Shown: positions 42,513-51,703 of the stretch, in pieces
Position numbering within the stretch: the first letter of the stretch is position 1
How the letters are laid out: every line of letters starts with the position of its first letter
Notes under the pieces: generated by a model
The model's database searches: none
What the model saw: the letters and a program-made list of their open reading frames with translations, nothing else
Told to the model about the DNA's origin: nothing
Source: JAFNAG01 sp963824985
GTDB taxonomy: Bacteria > Acidobacteriota > UBA6911
DNA length: 64,000 nt
Assembly (NCBI GenBank): GCA_963824985.1
Contig: CAWGRQ010000043.1
Location: forward strand, 62,001 to 126,000
Reading direction: 5' to 3'
Program-made: the position numbers and the translations under genes

Positions 42513-45041
42513 ATGAAACTCCGTCACGACCTCCGAGTAGTTGGCCGGGACCTCCTGCGGGCGCCGGGTTCCACGATCCTCATCGTGCTGACGCTCGGCA
42601 TCGCCATCGGCGCCAACTCCGCGACGTTCTCGCTCATCGACCGCGTTGCGTTGCGGCCGCTTCCGGTGGACAAACCCGAACAGTTGGTCATGGTAACGGT
42701 GCAGCCGCTCCCGGTGTCCGGTCCGAGCTTCATGATGGGCGGCGGGAAGATGATGGGCATCTCCTACCCCCTGTTCCAGTCGCTGCGCGCGGGTCTGTCC
42801 CATCTGTTCAGCGCCACGGCCCTCAGGCGTACCTGGCGGTTTACGCTGTCGGGGGAGCCGTCCGCCATAGAAGTGAGAGGCGAATATGTGAATGCGGACT
42901 ACTTCCGCGTGCTCGGGCTCAAGGCGCTGCTGGGCCGCACCCTGAACGAGATGGACGACCGGCAGAAGGATGGCGCGGCGGTCGTGGTGTTGAATCATGG
43001 TTTCTGGATCCGGCAGTTCGGAGGCGATCCGAATGTCGTGAACCGGACGATTCGCGTGAACAACATCCCGCTCACCGTCGCCGGCGTGCTCGCGCCCGGG
43101 TACAACGGCATGACCGCCGGCCAACGCCCGGAGCTGTTTTTCCCGCTGCAGATGGCCGATCGCCTGAGCACATTCCAGGGATCGGCGTCGGCGCGGCTTA
43201 GCTGGGACGCGCCGGGTGTCAGCATGTACGTGGCGTTCGGACGCCTGCGAACGGGAGTCGAACGCGAGCAGGCCGAACGCGAATTGCGGGCGCTCTATCA
43301 ATCCCTGCTCACGGACGCTGCGCGTCACGTCAGGCTGACGCCCAGGGATAACCAGGTCTACATCAACAATCCGCCGCAGCTCGTGCCCGCGGGCACGGTC
43401 GGCAGCGCGCAGGTGGGCGCGCCGCGAAGTCTTGAAGTGCCGTTACGTCTGCTGCTGGGCATGACCGTATTCGTGCTGCTCGTCGCGGCGGGCAATGTGG
43501 CGAACCTGTTGGTGGCGCGGGGCGCACTGCGCCGGCACGATCTTGCCATCTGCTTCGCGTTGGGTGCACGTCGCTGGGACGTGCTGCGCCCCAGGCTCGT
43601 CGAATGCGTGTTTGTGTCGGCGCTTTCGGGCGTCGCCGGCCTTCTTCTCGCCGCCTGGACGGGCGATCTCGTCCCGATGCTGCTCGGACTGGGCAACGAC
43701 CTGGCCGGGGTTGACACGAGGCTCGATGGGCGCGTGTGCGCGTTCACTGTCGCTGTGTCGCTGGCCACGGGCTTGACCATCTGGCTCGCATCAGCATTGG
43801 CCATAACACGGCGGAGCGCCCTTCCCAGCCTTGCGATGACGGCAGCGCCCCAGAGGGTAGGCCGCTCTGCGCCGGGGCTGCATCGCATGCTCGTCGTCGT
43901 TCAACTCGCGCTGTCGGTCGCGCTGGTTTGCGCCGCGGCGCTGCTCAGCAGAAGTCTTTGGAACGTGCTCTCGACCGACCCGGGGTTCGACGCCGGGCAA
44001 GTGATGGCATTTACGGTCAACCCGGGGGCCGTTGGGTATCGAGGCGATCGTCTCACCCGGTATTCGCAGGCTCTGGTCGAACAGGCAAAGGCTCTGCCCG
44101 GCGTGTCAAAGGTGGCGCTGACCACCACATTGCCGCTCTCCGGGAGTAATGCGCGCTCCCCCGTGGCGGGCCCCCGCCAGCAAAGCGGACTGGCAGAGAC
44201 GCTGTATGTGAACGTCGTGAACGTGAGCCCGGACTTCTTCGCGACGCTGGGAATGCCCATTATCGCCGGCCGGCCGTTCGATGACCGCGACGGAAATGCG
44301 TCGGCGAGAACCGTTATTGTCAACGAGGCGCTTGCCCGCCTCATATTGACGCGGCCGACCGACATCGGGCAGATGATCGGGTTCGAAGGCGGCGCCATGG
44401 AAACGCAGATCGTCGGTGTCGTCCGGGACGCTCGCGGGCGCGCGCTGAATGTGGCGCCGGAGGCGACATTGTTCCGCCCGCTCGCCCAGGCGGGCGGGTA
44501 CGGCACGGTGAGCGTATTGCTGCGGACACCTTCCCCGCACGCCATTTCAGCGGCGGCCGTTGGCGAATTGGTCAGGCGTCTGGATCCGGTGGTCGCGATT
44601 ACGCAGTACGGCAGCCTGTCGGCACTGGCGCGCGAGCTGTTCCTGCGCGAGCGGATGCTGGCGGGGCTCTCCATCGTGTTTGCAGCCCTGTCGGCGATTG
44701 TGGCGGCTTTGGGCTTGTTCGGCGTCACCAGCTTCAATGTCACGCGGCGCACACGCGAGTTCGGGATCCGACTGGCACTGGGTGCGCCGCGCGGCAACGT
44801 CGAGCGTATGATCCTGCGCGAGGTGGGTCGGCTGGTCGTGGCCGGCGAGGCCATCGGCATTGCGCTCTACCTGGTGGCCAACCGCGTGCTGCGTTCGATG
44901 GTATTTCAGGTTTCCCCAAACGACCCGTTGACGATCGGCCTTGCTGCCGCGATGCTGGCCATCGTAGCTATGATGGCAGGCTTGCTGCCCGCCCGGCGCG
45001 CCGCGAATGTGAACCCTGCGGTCAGTTTGCGTTCAGAGTGA
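42513..45041 (+). CDS. ADOP-type FtsX/MacB-like permease 3
   Basis: The 842-residue protein lacks the long N-terminal cytoplasmic domain of the other two. It starts MKLRHDLRVVGRDLLRAPGS and reaches the first helix, LTLGIAIGANSATFSLIDRV, by about residue 40. The periplasmic domain, core helices (VLLVAAGNVANLLVARGALR, about 325-345) and terminal helices ending in PARRAANVNPAVSLRSE are present. There is no padR next to it. The upstream sequence is occupied by the inverted-repeat element, which may have displaced its original promoter. Confidence 0.92.
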   Translation: MKLRHDLRVVGRDLLRAPGSTILIVLTLGIAIGANSATFSLIDRVALRPLPVDKPEQLVMVTVQPLPVSGPSFMMGGGKMMGISYPLFQSLRAGLSHLFSATALRRTWRFTLSGEPSAIEVRGEYVNADYFRVLGLKALLGRTLNEMDDRQKDGAAVVVLNHGFWIRQFGGDPNVVNRTIRVNNIPLTVAGVLAPGYNGMTAGQRPELFFPLQMADRLSTFQGSASARLSWDAPGVSMYVAFGRLRTGVEREQAERELRALYQSLLTDAARHVRLTPRDNQVYINNPPQLVPAGTVGSAQVGAPRSLEVPLRLLLGMTVFVLLVAAGNVANLLVARGALRRHDLAICFALGARRWDVLRPRLVECVFVSALSGVAGLLLAAWTGDLVPMLLGLGNDLAGVDTRLDGRVCAFTVAVSLATGLTIWLASALAITRRSALPSLAMTAAPQRVGRSAPGLHRMLVVVQLALSVALVCAAALLSRSLWNVLSTDPGFDAGQVMAFTVNPGAVGYRGDRLTRYSQALVEQAKALPGVSKVALTTTLPLSGSNARSPVAGPRQQSGLAETLYVNVVNVSPDFFATLGMPIIAGRPFDDRDGNASARTVIVNEALARLILTRPTDIGQMIGFEGGAMETQIVGVVRDARGRALNVAPEATLFRPLAQAGGYGTVSVLLRTPSPHAISAAAVGELVRRLDPVVAITQYGSLSALARELFLRERMLAGLSIVFAALSAIVAALGLFGVTSFNVTRRTREFGIRLALGAPRGNVERMILREVGRLVVAGEAIGIALYLVANRVLRSMVFQVSPNDPLTIGLAAAMLAIVAMMAGLLPARRAANVNPAVSLRSE

Positions 45042-45141
45042 GTTGTTGTCGGACTCCGTACATGGCTCACGACGATGGCAGCGCCAGGCTGCAAGAACAA
45101 CGATTCAACTAACTACGGAGTTTTTGGCAGGGACAGGCGAT

Positions 45142-45177
45142 CGGGAGGGGGGAGCATCGAGCTTTCCGCCCCTCCCG
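45142..45177. repeat. GC-rich hairpin between convergent genes
   Basis: A perfect 9-bp stem CGGGAGGGG/CCCCTCCCG with an 18-bp loop lies between permease 3 and the S9 peptidase gene. There is no adjacent T-run on either strand, so a terminator role is uncertain. Confidence 0.4.
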
Positions 45178-45288
45178 TGCAATTAGGCGATCATGACTGA
45201 AACCGGCAACGACCGGGCGAGTGAGAAGCAGCCCGGAGCAACGGAGCCGGAAACCTTGATTCGCTCATACTGCTTACGTCATGGCACT

Positions 45289-48200
45289 TTACTTGCCAGA
45301 CGGCGCCGCCGACTCCACGGGCTTCTTTTTGAATAGCGGACTGACGTCGCGCGTCCCCCTCTGAAGGTACGCCACGCCCTTATCCATCCACTCCGGCCTC
45401 GGTTTGCCGAGCAGGTAGTGATCGAAGAACTCGTCCATGTGCACGGTCCAATACTTCATGTTGTCCCGGTTTCCCAGGCCGTGCGCTTCGCCGTTGAAAT
45501 TGAACATGTAGGCTTCCTTGCCCAGCCGGCGCAGCGCGGTGTTGAACTCGATGCCCTGCTGCCACGGCACGGCCGTATCGCCATCGTTGTGAATCGTCAG
45601 ATAGGGCGTGTGGATGCGCTCGACCCAGAAGATCGGCGAGTTCTCAATGAACTGCAGCGGCGCATCCCAGGGCGGCGCGCCGATACGGCTCTGGCCCTTT
45701 TCGTACTGCATCTGGCGCACCACGCCGGTGCCCCAGCGGATGCCGCCGTACGCGCTGATCATGTTCGACACCGACGCCCCCGCTTCCACGGCGGCGAAGA
45801 TGTTCGTCTGGGTGATCATATAGGTGATCTGGTAGCCGCCCCACGAGTGCCCCTGGATGCCGATGCGCTTCGGATCGATGTAGCCTTGCGCGACCAGGGT
45901 GTTGATGGCGGGGATCACGCACTTCATCGCGCTCTGGCCAGGATAGCCGGTCTCGTACACGATGTCCGGCTCGAGGATGATGTAGCCGTTGCTGACATAG
46001 CGCGTGACATTGATGCTCGTCGAGACGTTCGGCGCCCGATAGCCGTGCAGTCCGTCCGACAACTCCTCGTAGATATAGACCATCAACGGGTACTTCTTGG
46101 CGGGATCGAAATTCTCCGGTTTGAGGAGCAGCGCATCCAATTTCCTGCCGTCGCCGTTGATGTACTGCATCTTCTCCGCTTTGCCCCAGATGAACTCGGC
46201 TTGCTGCGGGTTTGCATTCGACACCTTCTTGGGTGCCGTGAAGTTGGTGTCGCTGACCCACAGGTCCGGGAACTCGTCGAAGCGGCTTTCGGTGAAGACC
46301 ACAACATCGGCGTTTTTCGCCTTCGTCGGCGCGCCCATGGCCTTGTCCATCATCACGATCTTTTCGGGCGCGACCGTGCCGGTGAGATTCACGCGGTAAT
46401 ACCCGGAAGCCCGGGTATCATCGTTGGTCGTCGCGAGCAGCAGCGGCTTATTTGCGGGAATCGCACGATCCGTCCCTCCCCCGCCTCCGCGTCCGCCACC
46501 GCCGCCGCCTCCGCGTCCGCCGCCGGCACCCGCACCGCCCTCGTCGATCGGGCGGTACCGGAACACAAGCCCCTGCTTGCGGCCTTCTCCGTTCGTCACC
46601 ATCCGAGCGCCGGTGCCATCCGGGCGGATTTCCCAGATGTCGAACTGGTCGTAGAGAAGCACCGACCTGTCACCTTCGGTCCAGCCTGCGTTTCCGATGG
46701 CAGGCGGCAGGTCCGGGGTGTCGTGAGTCTGGTCCATAAATTTCACCGGCAGTTGCGCCGTCAGATTTGTGCGCGTCCCGTCCGAGATGCGATACGTGAA
46801 CCAGTTCCCGGTCGGCTCGTCGAAATACAGCACGTAGTTCGAGCCGGGTGAGAGTGACATGCTGCCGTTGTAGTGCTCGAGGATCTTGCGGTTGGTGCCG
46901 GTCCGGATCTCGACCAGGTAGACGTCGTTGTACGAGGTGTCCCACGAGATCTCCTGCTGATAGGGGACCCCCGACGTACCCAGGGTACGGGCCGGATTCT
47001 CGCCGGGATTCACCGCCGGCAGGTCGGGTGTGGCCAACTGGACGAATCTTTTGTCTGCCAGAAAAACGACCGCGGCGAAGTTCCGGCTGCGATCCTGGTT
47101 CACGCGCAGCTGCTGATTGGGCTGAAGCAACGGGTCCTTGTAGGACCAGAGATCGACGCGGGTCGGCGCCTTCGCGCCCGGCGCCGCGGGTGGCGCGGGA
47201 GGGGGCGCCGTGCCTAAGGTGATTCGTGTGCCGTCGCGCGAGAAGCGCGGGGGGGCATTTTCGCTTACGACCATGCCTGCCGGCATGCCCTTCGTCCCGG
47301 CGGATACGAGTTCTGTCGCCTCGGCGTCACCCGCCTTCCAGTGATACAGGCGGTACGGCGAGATTTCTTTCTCGTATTCCACCTGGTCGCTCAGGAACGC
47401 TACCTGACGTCCCGTGTCATCGAAGGTCAGATCCCGGTAATTGCCGCGTCCTTTGTGCAGCGTTGTCGCCGAGCCGTCGCTCATCTTGCGCGCGAATGCG
47501 CCGTCGCCTTCGGGCTTGGCGGACGACACGCCATACACCAGGTACGAACCGTCTTTGTTCCACTGGTAATCGGTCACTTCGGCAATCGTTGTCTCTTCTC
47601 CCGAGACGAGATTGCGCAGGATCAGATCGGTTCCCGGATCCTTCCGCTTTTCCCGGGGTGCGCCCGGTGTGGCGGGAGCACCCGCGGCCTGTGCCGCCGG
47701 CGCCGCCGCGCCCCCGGTCCCGCCTCCGCCGGCGCCCGCACGGCCACCGGTGCCGCCTCGACCGCCCCGACCGGCTGCGCCGCCGGCCGCGCCCTTGTGA
47801 TAGGCGAGCCACGTAGACGACTCTTCCGGCAGTCGGAAATTGCTGATGCGCTCGACGACCGTTACCTGGCCGTCGGGCAAGGTCATGATGCCCATGGAGT
47901 TTCTCGCTCCGGCGCCCGCGCCCCGGCCACCGGGACCCCGGCCGCCCGCCGGCGCCTGGCCGGCTTCGGGCTGGGCGCCGCCGGCAGCCTGCTCGGCCTG
48001 GGCCGCGTCATCCGCTTTCGGCGGTGCGATCGTAAATATCAGGAACTTGCCGTCGGGCGTGAACGTGGGAGCGTTCCCGCGCGGCTGCCTCAGCTCCTGG
48101 CCGCTCTTGAGATTCCGCACGATGAGCTCGCCATCCTCCCCCTGCGAGGTAAGGGCGTACGCAAGCCATTGACCGTCCGTCGACAGGCGCGTACCTCCGA

Positions 48201-48342
48201 TCGACCGCCAGTAGTCGAACACGTCGTACGTCAGGGGCCGCTTGACGGGCGCCTGGGCTGTCAGTGTCCATTGGACCAGGAACAATACAAGCAAGGCGCC
48301 GCAGAGAACCGCATACGATCGCCACCGCATCTCATGACGCAT
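45289..48342 (-). CDS. Exported S9 prolyl oligopeptidase-family peptidase with glycine-rich inserts
   Basis: The 1017-residue protein has an N-terminal signal/anchor (YAVLCGALLVLFLVQWTLTA, about 9-28) and a WD/beta-propeller-like middle. The C-terminal alpha/beta-hydrolase has the nucleophile in GIQGHSWGGYQ (about 833), Asp in NDGDTAVPW (about 923) and His in GEAHGLGN (about 955), the complete S9 triad. It contains three low-complexity Gly/Ala/Pro/Arg inserts (about 115-150, 195-240 and 600-625) not usual for the family. GGAGG lies seven bases before the ATG at 48342. It probably degrades peptides in the periplasm. It is convergent with permease 3. Confidence 0.92.
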   Translation of the reverse strand: MRHEMRWRSYAVLCGALLVLFLVQWTLTAQAPVKRPLTYDVFDYWRSIGGTRLSTDGQWLAYALTSQGEDGELIVRNLKSGQELRQPRGNAPTFTPDGKFLIFTIAPPKADDAAQAEQAAGGAQPEAGQAPAGGRGPGGRGAGAGARNSMGIMTLPDGQVTVVERISNFRLPEESSTWLAYHKGAAGGAAGRGGRGGTGGRAGAGGGGTGGAAAPAAQAAGAPATPGAPREKRKDPGTDLILRNLVSGEETTIAEVTDYQWNKDGSYLVYGVSSAKPEGDGAFARKMSDGSATTLHKGRGNYRDLTFDDTGRQVAFLSDQVEYEKEISPYRLYHWKAGDAEATELVSAGTKGMPAGMVVSENAPPRFSRDGTRITLGTAPPPAPPAAPGAKAPTRVDLWSYKDPLLQPNQQLRVNQDRSRNFAAVVFLADKRFVQLATPDLPAVNPGENPARTLGTSGVPYQQEISWDTSYNDVYLVEIRTGTNRKILEHYNGSMSLSPGSNYVLYFDEPTGNWFTYRISDGTRTNLTAQLPVKFMDQTHDTPDLPPAIGNAGWTEGDRSVLLYDQFDIWEIRPDGTGARMVTNGEGRKQGLVFRYRPIDEGGAGAGGGRGGGGGGGRGGGGGTDRAIPANKPLLLATTNDDTRASGYYRVNLTGTVAPEKIVMMDKAMGAPTKAKNADVVVFTESRFDEFPDLWVSDTNFTAPKKVSNANPQQAEFIWGKAEKMQYINGDGRKLDALLLKPENFDPAKKYPLMVYIYEELSDGLHGYRAPNVSTSINVTRYVSNGYIILEPDIVYETGYPGQSAMKCVIPAINTLVAQGYIDPKRIGIQGHSWGGYQITYMITQTNIFAAVEAGASVSNMISAYGGIRWGTGVVRQMQYEKGQSRIGAPPWDAPLQFIENSPIFWVERIHTPYLTIHNDGDTAVPWQQGIEFNTALRRLGKEAYMFNFNGEAHGLGNRDNMKYWTVHMDEFFDHYLLGKPRPEWMDKGVAYLQRGTRDVSPLFKKKPVESAAPSGK

Positions 48343-48757
48343 AAAACCTCCTTGTCAATCAGCTACACATTGGATAGATCTTATTGTTGGTGCAAATTCG
48401 GTCGGCATTTTTTGAAAGACAGGCCACGGTCGCGGTCGGTCCCGCTTATAACAGGGATCCCGAGTCTTCAAATCCCGCAGGCATTCCAAAATACATTACT
48501 CCGCGGCTCGATGTGAGTGGTTTGCTTTTTTGTGCCGGGTGCAGGATAACAGGAGAGGCGGGTGGAAATCACCCGGAATTGTTCCTCCTCTCCCTTTGCG
48601 GTGGTTACAAAATGCAGTGCGAAACGGTTTGGCCGTTCTCGAACATACATGTTTGCGGTGAGTCGAATCAGGTGTGGTGCCCGGCCATTATAGCGCGTGG
48701 ATTCTCGAGGCTACACGGAAAACGGGGCCGGTCGGCACGGTGTTTTGCTGGAGGCCG
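48343..48757. other. Intergenic stretch without a recognised gene
   Basis: No convincing frame is visible between the S9 gene and the vapB promoter. The S9 promoter is probably here, but no good -35/-10 pair could be settled on. Confidence 0.3.
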
Positions 48758-48796
48758 TTGACAATCAGGACACACCATGTCTATCATCTGGACATG
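48758..48796 (+). promoter_or_regulatory. vapBC promoter with palindromic operator at the start codon
   Basis: TTGACA (48758-48763) and TATCAT (48782-48787) have an 18-bp spacer. A perfect dyad CATGTC (48776-48781)-N9-GACATG (48791-48796) flanks the -10 and includes the vapB ATG. The predicted transcription start is close to the ATG, so the mRNA may be nearly leaderless. Confidence 0.6.
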
Positions 48797-49048
48797 AAAA
48801 CGGTCAGCGTCGCGGTATTGAAACAGAAGCTGAGCCATTACCTGCGCCTGGTGGTGGAAGGCGAAGATCTGGTGGTCACTGCGCACCGCCGGCCGGTGGC
48901 GCGCGTCCTCCCGCATGAGGGCAAGGAGCTGCGCATTCGCACTCCCGTTCGCCCCCCCCGCGTTCTGGCAAGGTTGAAAGGCATCCGTCCGACACCGTCG
49001 GGCCGAACAGCCGTTGACACGTTGGTTGAAGAGCGCGGCCGCCGATGA
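48794..49048 (+). CDS. vapB: VapB/Phd-type antitoxin
   Basis: The 84-residue protein starts MKTVSVAVLKQKLSHYLRLV with the Phd/YefM-type DNA-binding N-terminal domain (G-E-D-L-V-V-T-A-H-R-R-P-V-A-R). The C-terminal half is basic and Pro-rich (RTPVRPPRVLARLKGIRP) and would wrap the toxin. These antitoxins neutralise the neighbouring PIN toxin and repress the operon as a complex. The ATG at 48794 begins directly at the domain. An upstream in-frame extension would read through the promoter. It overlaps vapC by four bases. Confidence 0.88.
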   Translation: MKTVSVAVLKQKLSHYLRLVVEGEDLVVTAHRRPVARVLPHEGKELRIRTPVRPPRVLARLKGIRPTPSGRTAVDTLVEERGRR

Positions 49049-49458
49049 GAGTGTATCTGGACACGTCCGTGGTCTTGAGGCGGCTTTTCAACGAGCCGGA
49101 CCCTGTTTCCTGCTGGGGCAAGTGGGAGCGGGCCTACGCCAGCCGCATCTGGCTGACAGAGGCCGAGCGCACGGTGGATCGGCTTCGTTTGGAAGGGCGA
49201 ATCACCGATGAGGACGTTGCCCGCCTGCGCGAAGATCTTCGTCTTGTGCATGACACACTGCACGTCATTCCCGTCAGCGATGATATATTGAAGCGCGCAG
49301 GAGAGGCTTTCCCCACGACGCTCGGCACGTTGGATGCCATTCATCTCGCCTCGGCGCTGGCGGTTCGTCCCGGTGCGGAACTGGACCGGTTTCTTACCCA
49401 CGACCGCCGGTTGGCCACAGCAGCTATCAGCACCGGTTTTTTTGTGGAAGGTGCATAG
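49045..49458 (+). CDS. vapC: VapC-type PIN-domain toxin
   Basis: The 137-residue PIN protein carries the acidic metal-binding residues expected: D6 (MRVYLDTSVVLRRL), E39/E41 (WLTEAERT), D97 (GTLDAIHLASAL) and D120 (FLTHDRRL). VapC toxins are metal-dependent RNases that usually cut tRNA or rRNA. The target here is unknown. It overlaps vapB (ATGA), the standard coupling for this module. All core catalytic positions are intact, so it is probably active. Confidence 0.9.
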   Translation: MRVYLDTSVVLRRLFNEPDPVSCWGKWERAYASRIWLTEAERTVDRLRLEGRITDEDVARLREDLRLVHDTLHVIPVSDDILKRAGEAFPTTLGTLDAIHLASALAVRPGAELDRFLTHDRRLATAAISTGFFVEGA

Positions 49459-49639
49459 CCACCGGTAGCCCCGATGCCGAACCATATTTAGGTCGTTTCA
49501 TCCGGCAGCCACTGGTGATGCAAGCGCGCCGAGTCGCCCGCTTGTCGACCGTTCATGCCGAATTCGGACGGATAGTCGGAACGAGATGCCAGTTATTTTT
49601 GCGCGTGCGGTAAAGTAGAATCTCGCTCGGAGCGGACGC

Positions 49640-50515
49640 ATGAAGGAAGTAGACGCTTTGGTTACCGGTGGAACAGGGTTTCTCTGGAGAACCATCCTGA
49701 GGGAGCCGCTGAGCGCCCGATTTCGTCTCGGTTTCCTCGGCCGCACTCGTCCGGACCGGCATTCTCCCTTTGAATTCGTCGATCTGGCGGCTCCCGAGGC
49801 GCTGAATCGCGGCCCGGAGTTTCTCCACAGCCCGATTTTTCTTCATTTTGCCGCCCCAACCCCCTTGCCGGGAATCCCAATCGCGGCGGAAGAGTCAGAC
49901 CGCATGGCAGGTAATGCCGCGGCTATTGCCATCCGCCGGGGTGCGAAGTATCTGGTGCACGCGTCTTCAGGCGCGATATATGGATTGAGTTGGCCGGGAC
50001 GACGAGCGGAAGAAGATCCCGCCGCCCCGGCTTCTGATTACGGCCGGTCAAAGTGGTCGGCTGAGCGCTTGCTGGATTCCCTGTTCACGGATGGAGCTGC
50101 CGGCAGAGGTACGACTCACCTGCGGCTCCATTTCCCGGCGCCATCTGTCGATGCATTGCGGCAGGAAACCTCCGGAAATGACTGCCATCGATTGTTCGCC
50201 CGTTTGGCCCGGCACCTGGTGACGGACAGCTCGATCCGGCTGGAAGCATCCGCTTTTCGGATGAACCCATGTCCGGGGGCTGCGCTGGTAGCCTTGCTCG
50301 AGGCGTTTCTGGAAGGCCGGAGACCGCCGGCCGGGATTGTGAACGTCGCCGGCGGGCGCTCGTGCGCACTCGAGGAGGCGATCATGGAAATGGCGGAGCG
50401 GTTGGGCCGGATTCCGTCATTCGAACGCGGGAACGGGCCTGAAGGTTCAATGTTGACCGATGTCCGCCGCTTTCGGTCTCTGGTTGGAGACGTCGTCGAC
50501 CTTCCCCTCTTTTGA
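49640..50515 (+). CDS. NAD-dependent epimerase/dehydratase-like SDR with altered glycine motif
   Basis: The 291-residue protein is a divergent extended SDR. The nucleotide-binding motif is VTGGTGFLWRTI, where the usual last Gly of G-x-x-G-x-x-G is Trp. HASSGAIYG and YGRSKWSAERLL supply the active-site Ser and Y-x-x-x-K. It may use NAD(P)H or have lost cofactor binding. The next gene, on the opposite strand, is a glycosyltransferase, so a role in sugar metabolism is possible. Substrate unknown. The start at 49640 follows CGGAGCGG about eight bases upstream. Confidence 0.82.
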   Translation: MKEVDALVTGGTGFLWRTILREPLSARFRLGFLGRTRPDRHSPFEFVDLAAPEALNRGPEFLHSPIFLHFAAPTPLPGIPIAAEESDRMAGNAAAIAIRRGAKYLVHASSGAIYGLSWPGRRAEEDPAAPASDYGRSKWSAERLLDSLFTDGAAGRGTTHLRLHFPAPSVDALRQETSGNDCHRLFARLARHLVTDSSIRLEASAFRMNPCPGAALVALLEAFLEGRRPPAGIVNVAGGRSCALEEAIMEMAERLGRIPSFERGNGPEGSMLTDVRRFRSLVGDVVDLPLF

Positions 50516-50516
50516 T

Positions 50517-51230
50517 TCAGGATCGCCGGCGGACGCGCATTGCCGCAAGGCGGGCCAGATCGACGAGCGCGCCGCACGCAACCATCAGGATATTTTTGCG
50601 GCTGGCCCTGACCTCGCGGGAGGCAAGGGGAACTTCGATCAGCCGCAACCCCGCTGCGGCCAGGTTCAGGATCAGTTCGGTATCGAACATCGATCCCCCG
50701 AACCGGCATGCGGCAATGTGGGGGGCCACCGTGTCGCGCCTGAACAGCTTGATGCCGTGAGTATCCGCCGCCTCCAGTGCGAACAGCGTTCGCAGCAGGC
50801 CGGCATAAGCGCGGCCGGCCGCGCGCCGGAACCGGGTCCGGTTATCCAACCCGGCCTGCAGGTATTTCGAACCCAACACGGCATCATGACTCCCGATGAG
50901 ACCGAGCGCGGTGCGCAAAAAATCGAGATCTACCAGATCCACCGCGCAGTGAAACACATAGCGGCCTTGCGCTGCCTCCAGTCCGTGTTTCAGAGCCAGC
51001 CCATAATCCGCCACCCGGGAGTGGAGGACCCGGACCCGGGGCCGGCGGGCCGCAATGTCGTCGGCGATCCCGCAGGACCCGTCGGTGCTGCCGTTTTCCG
51101 AGAGAATGAGCTCGTAACTCTCTGCAATCAGGGGCAGCTCATCCAGCAACTGGCGCACAACCGTCTCCAGCAGGGGCGCCTCATTGAATACCGGGACGAC
51201 GACGGACAGGAACGGGTCGGGTGGATTCAT
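50517..51230 (-). CDS. Family 2 glycosyltransferase (dolichol-phosphate mannosyltransferase-like)
   Basis: The 237-residue protein has the GT2 start LSVVVPVFNEAPLLETVVRQ, NGSTDGS in place of the usual D-D-x-S-x-D-x-T, and a D-L-V-D-L-D acceptor/metal segment near 107. VLGSKYLQAG and a basic C-terminal end follow. There is no membrane anchor. I chose the ATG at 51230 because the frame upstream of it (to 51350) encodes nothing GT2-like and runs into the dispersed repeat. It is convergent with the SDR gene, with one base between the stops, and may act on lipid-linked sugars. Confidence 0.85.
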   Translation of the reverse strand: MNPPDPFLSVVVPVFNEAPLLETVVRQLLDELPLIAESYELILSENGSTDGSCGIADDIAARRPRVRVLHSRVADYGLALKHGLEAAQGRYVFHCAVDLVDLDFLRTALGLIGSHDAVLGSKYLQAGLDNRTRFRRAAGRAYAGLLRTLFALEAADTHGIKLFRRDTVAPHIAACRFGGSMFDTELILNLAAAGLRLIEVPLASREVRASRKNILMVACGALVDLARLAAMRVRRRS

Positions 51231-51298
51231 GAGGCCGATTATACAGAACCGCCTCACCATGCGCGAGCGGACAGGGGTGCAATTGGGGGAGGGGTTTA

Positions 51299-51475
51299 AT
51301 CGCCTGCCACCGCTTTCAGTGTGAATTGGGCCAAAAAGCAAAAACGCCACGGATTACGCGGATTCAAGAAGCCTGGCGGATCATGCGTTTGCAATGGAGC
51401 AACCTGGCGCCAAAGTTAACGAGCAGCGACGGCCGGAGTCGCATGGCGGTCAGGTGGCGCAAAGCGCGCGCGCAG
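51299..51475. repeat. Dispersed intergenic repeat, family A (copy 2)
   Basis: It is about 170 bp long and collinear with 10879-11050: CAGTGTGAATTGG, AAAACGCCACGGATT, GCCTGGCGGAT and GAGCAGCG in the same order. The remaining spacer to galT (51476-51703) has a small AATCCT/AGGATT hairpin but no gene. Confidence 0.6.
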
Positions 51476-51703
51476 TGTTCTGCGACGATAATCGATGCCG
51501 GCGACCCGGGAGCGCTGCAGTCCGGCGCGGGAGGTGTACCGTATGAACGGGTGGCACAAGCGAATCCGTTGAATTGGGCTCCGATGAGTGATAATGTAGA
51601 AGTTTGTGATGCTTAAGAATCCTGATGAAAGGATTGCGCGGGATCATGGATCCGGCAATAAAGATAAACCCAAGAGCAGTTCCTTCCGACAAGATTCAGT
51701 GCA

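Noticed and set aside
45142..45177. Hairpin as bidirectional terminator between permease 3 and the S9 gene
   Set aside because: Stem is perfect but there is no T-run on either strand; recorded only as a hairpin.
45418..46851. 477-codon plus-strand frame opposite the S9 peptidase
   Set aside because: Composition biased to Val/Arg/Asp/His, no motif; the opposite strand carries a complete catalytic triad.
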